NCBI GenBank assembly: GCA_034696485.1
Contig: JAQIWT010000121.1
Span: 1 to 33,486 of the forward strand
DNA from: Isohypsibius dastychi
Lineage: Eukaryota > Tardigrada > Eutardigrada > Parachela > Isohypsibiidae
DNA: 33,486 nt
Reading direction: 5' to 3'
Below are positions 33,465 through 33,486 of this stretch, piece after piece. The position numbers were made by a program, and so were the translations under genes. Under the pieces are notes generated by a model that was not told the DNA's origin, made no database searches, and was given only the letters and a program-made list of their open reading frames with translations. Each line of letters starts with the position of its first letter. Position 1 is the first letter of the stretch.

Positions 33465-33486
33465 GGGGGGGGGGGGGGGGGGGGGG
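33465..33486. repeat. Terminal poly-G run
   Basis: The last 22 bases are all G. This may be a real homopolymer that broke the assembly or an artefact of the sequencing chemistry. It gives no biological information by itself. Confidence 0.9.

Noticed and set aside
1-33486. tRNA or rRNA genes
   Set aside because: I found no cloverleaf with A and B boxes and no rRNA-like stretch on either strand.

Overview
This window looks like a piece of nuclear genome from an invertebrate animal. The evidence is a gene with short GT-AG introns whose phases fit, Ty3/gypsy, hAT and Tc1/mariner-type transposons, a Maverick/Polinton-type polymerase, tandem satellites and a fold-back repeat. I cannot name the species; a nematode, arthropod or other invertebrate would all fit. 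Almost no gene is intact. Nearly every recognisable coding region carries frameshifts or in-frame stops, so the window reads as a graveyard of mobile and virus-type genes. Part of the damage could be uncorrected indel error in the assembly, and the contig ends in a run of 22 G.

Layout. 1-160: small palindromic, mariner-like repeat. 600-2800 (+): a spliced P-loop NTPase gene, followed by an acidic stretch and a PHD-like zinc finger. 3.2-3.9 kb: A-rich minisatellite. 3.9-7.6 kb (-): decayed Ty3/gypsy element (gag CCHC knuckle, protease, reverse transcriptase remnant, RNase H, integrase) lacking the reverse transcriptase palm and carrying an 87-bp MITE in RNase H. 8-10.5 kb (-): unidentified broken coding pieces. 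11.4-12.15 kb (+): broken RING-finger gene. 13.2-14.3 kb (-): unidentified broken coding pieces. 14.5-17.3 kb (-), perhaps to 18.2 kb: protein-primed family B DNA polymerase of Maverick/Polinton type, badly broken. 19.4-19.7 kb: minisatellite. 20.3-22 kb (-): unidentified coding remnants. 22.6-22.9 kb (+): RING finger with a frameshift. 23.1-24.6 kb: complete-ended non-autonomous hAT transposon. 25.3-27 kb (-): inhibitor-of-apoptosis (BIR plus C-terminal RING) gene. 27.98-28.9 kb (+): ribonucleotide reductase small subunit. 29.01-29.72 kb (-): thymidylate kinase. 30.1-30.4 kb (-): membrane-protein fragment. 30.6-31.64 kb: fold-back element. 31.9-32.4 kb (+): acidic protein remnant. 32.5-32.8 kb: tandem repeat.

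How the parts relate. The protein-primed polymerase, the BIR/RING IAP, the stand-alone RING proteins, the intronless ribonucleotide reductase small subunit and the intronless thymidylate kinase lie within about 15 kb. DNA replication, dNTP supply and apoptosis control together are what large animal DNA viruses carry. I therefore propose that 11-30 kb holds one or more endogenised copies of a large Polinton-related or other nuclear DNA virus, now inactive. That link is inference: I found no terminal repeats joining these genes, and no capsid, packaging ATPase or adenain-type protease that I could defend.
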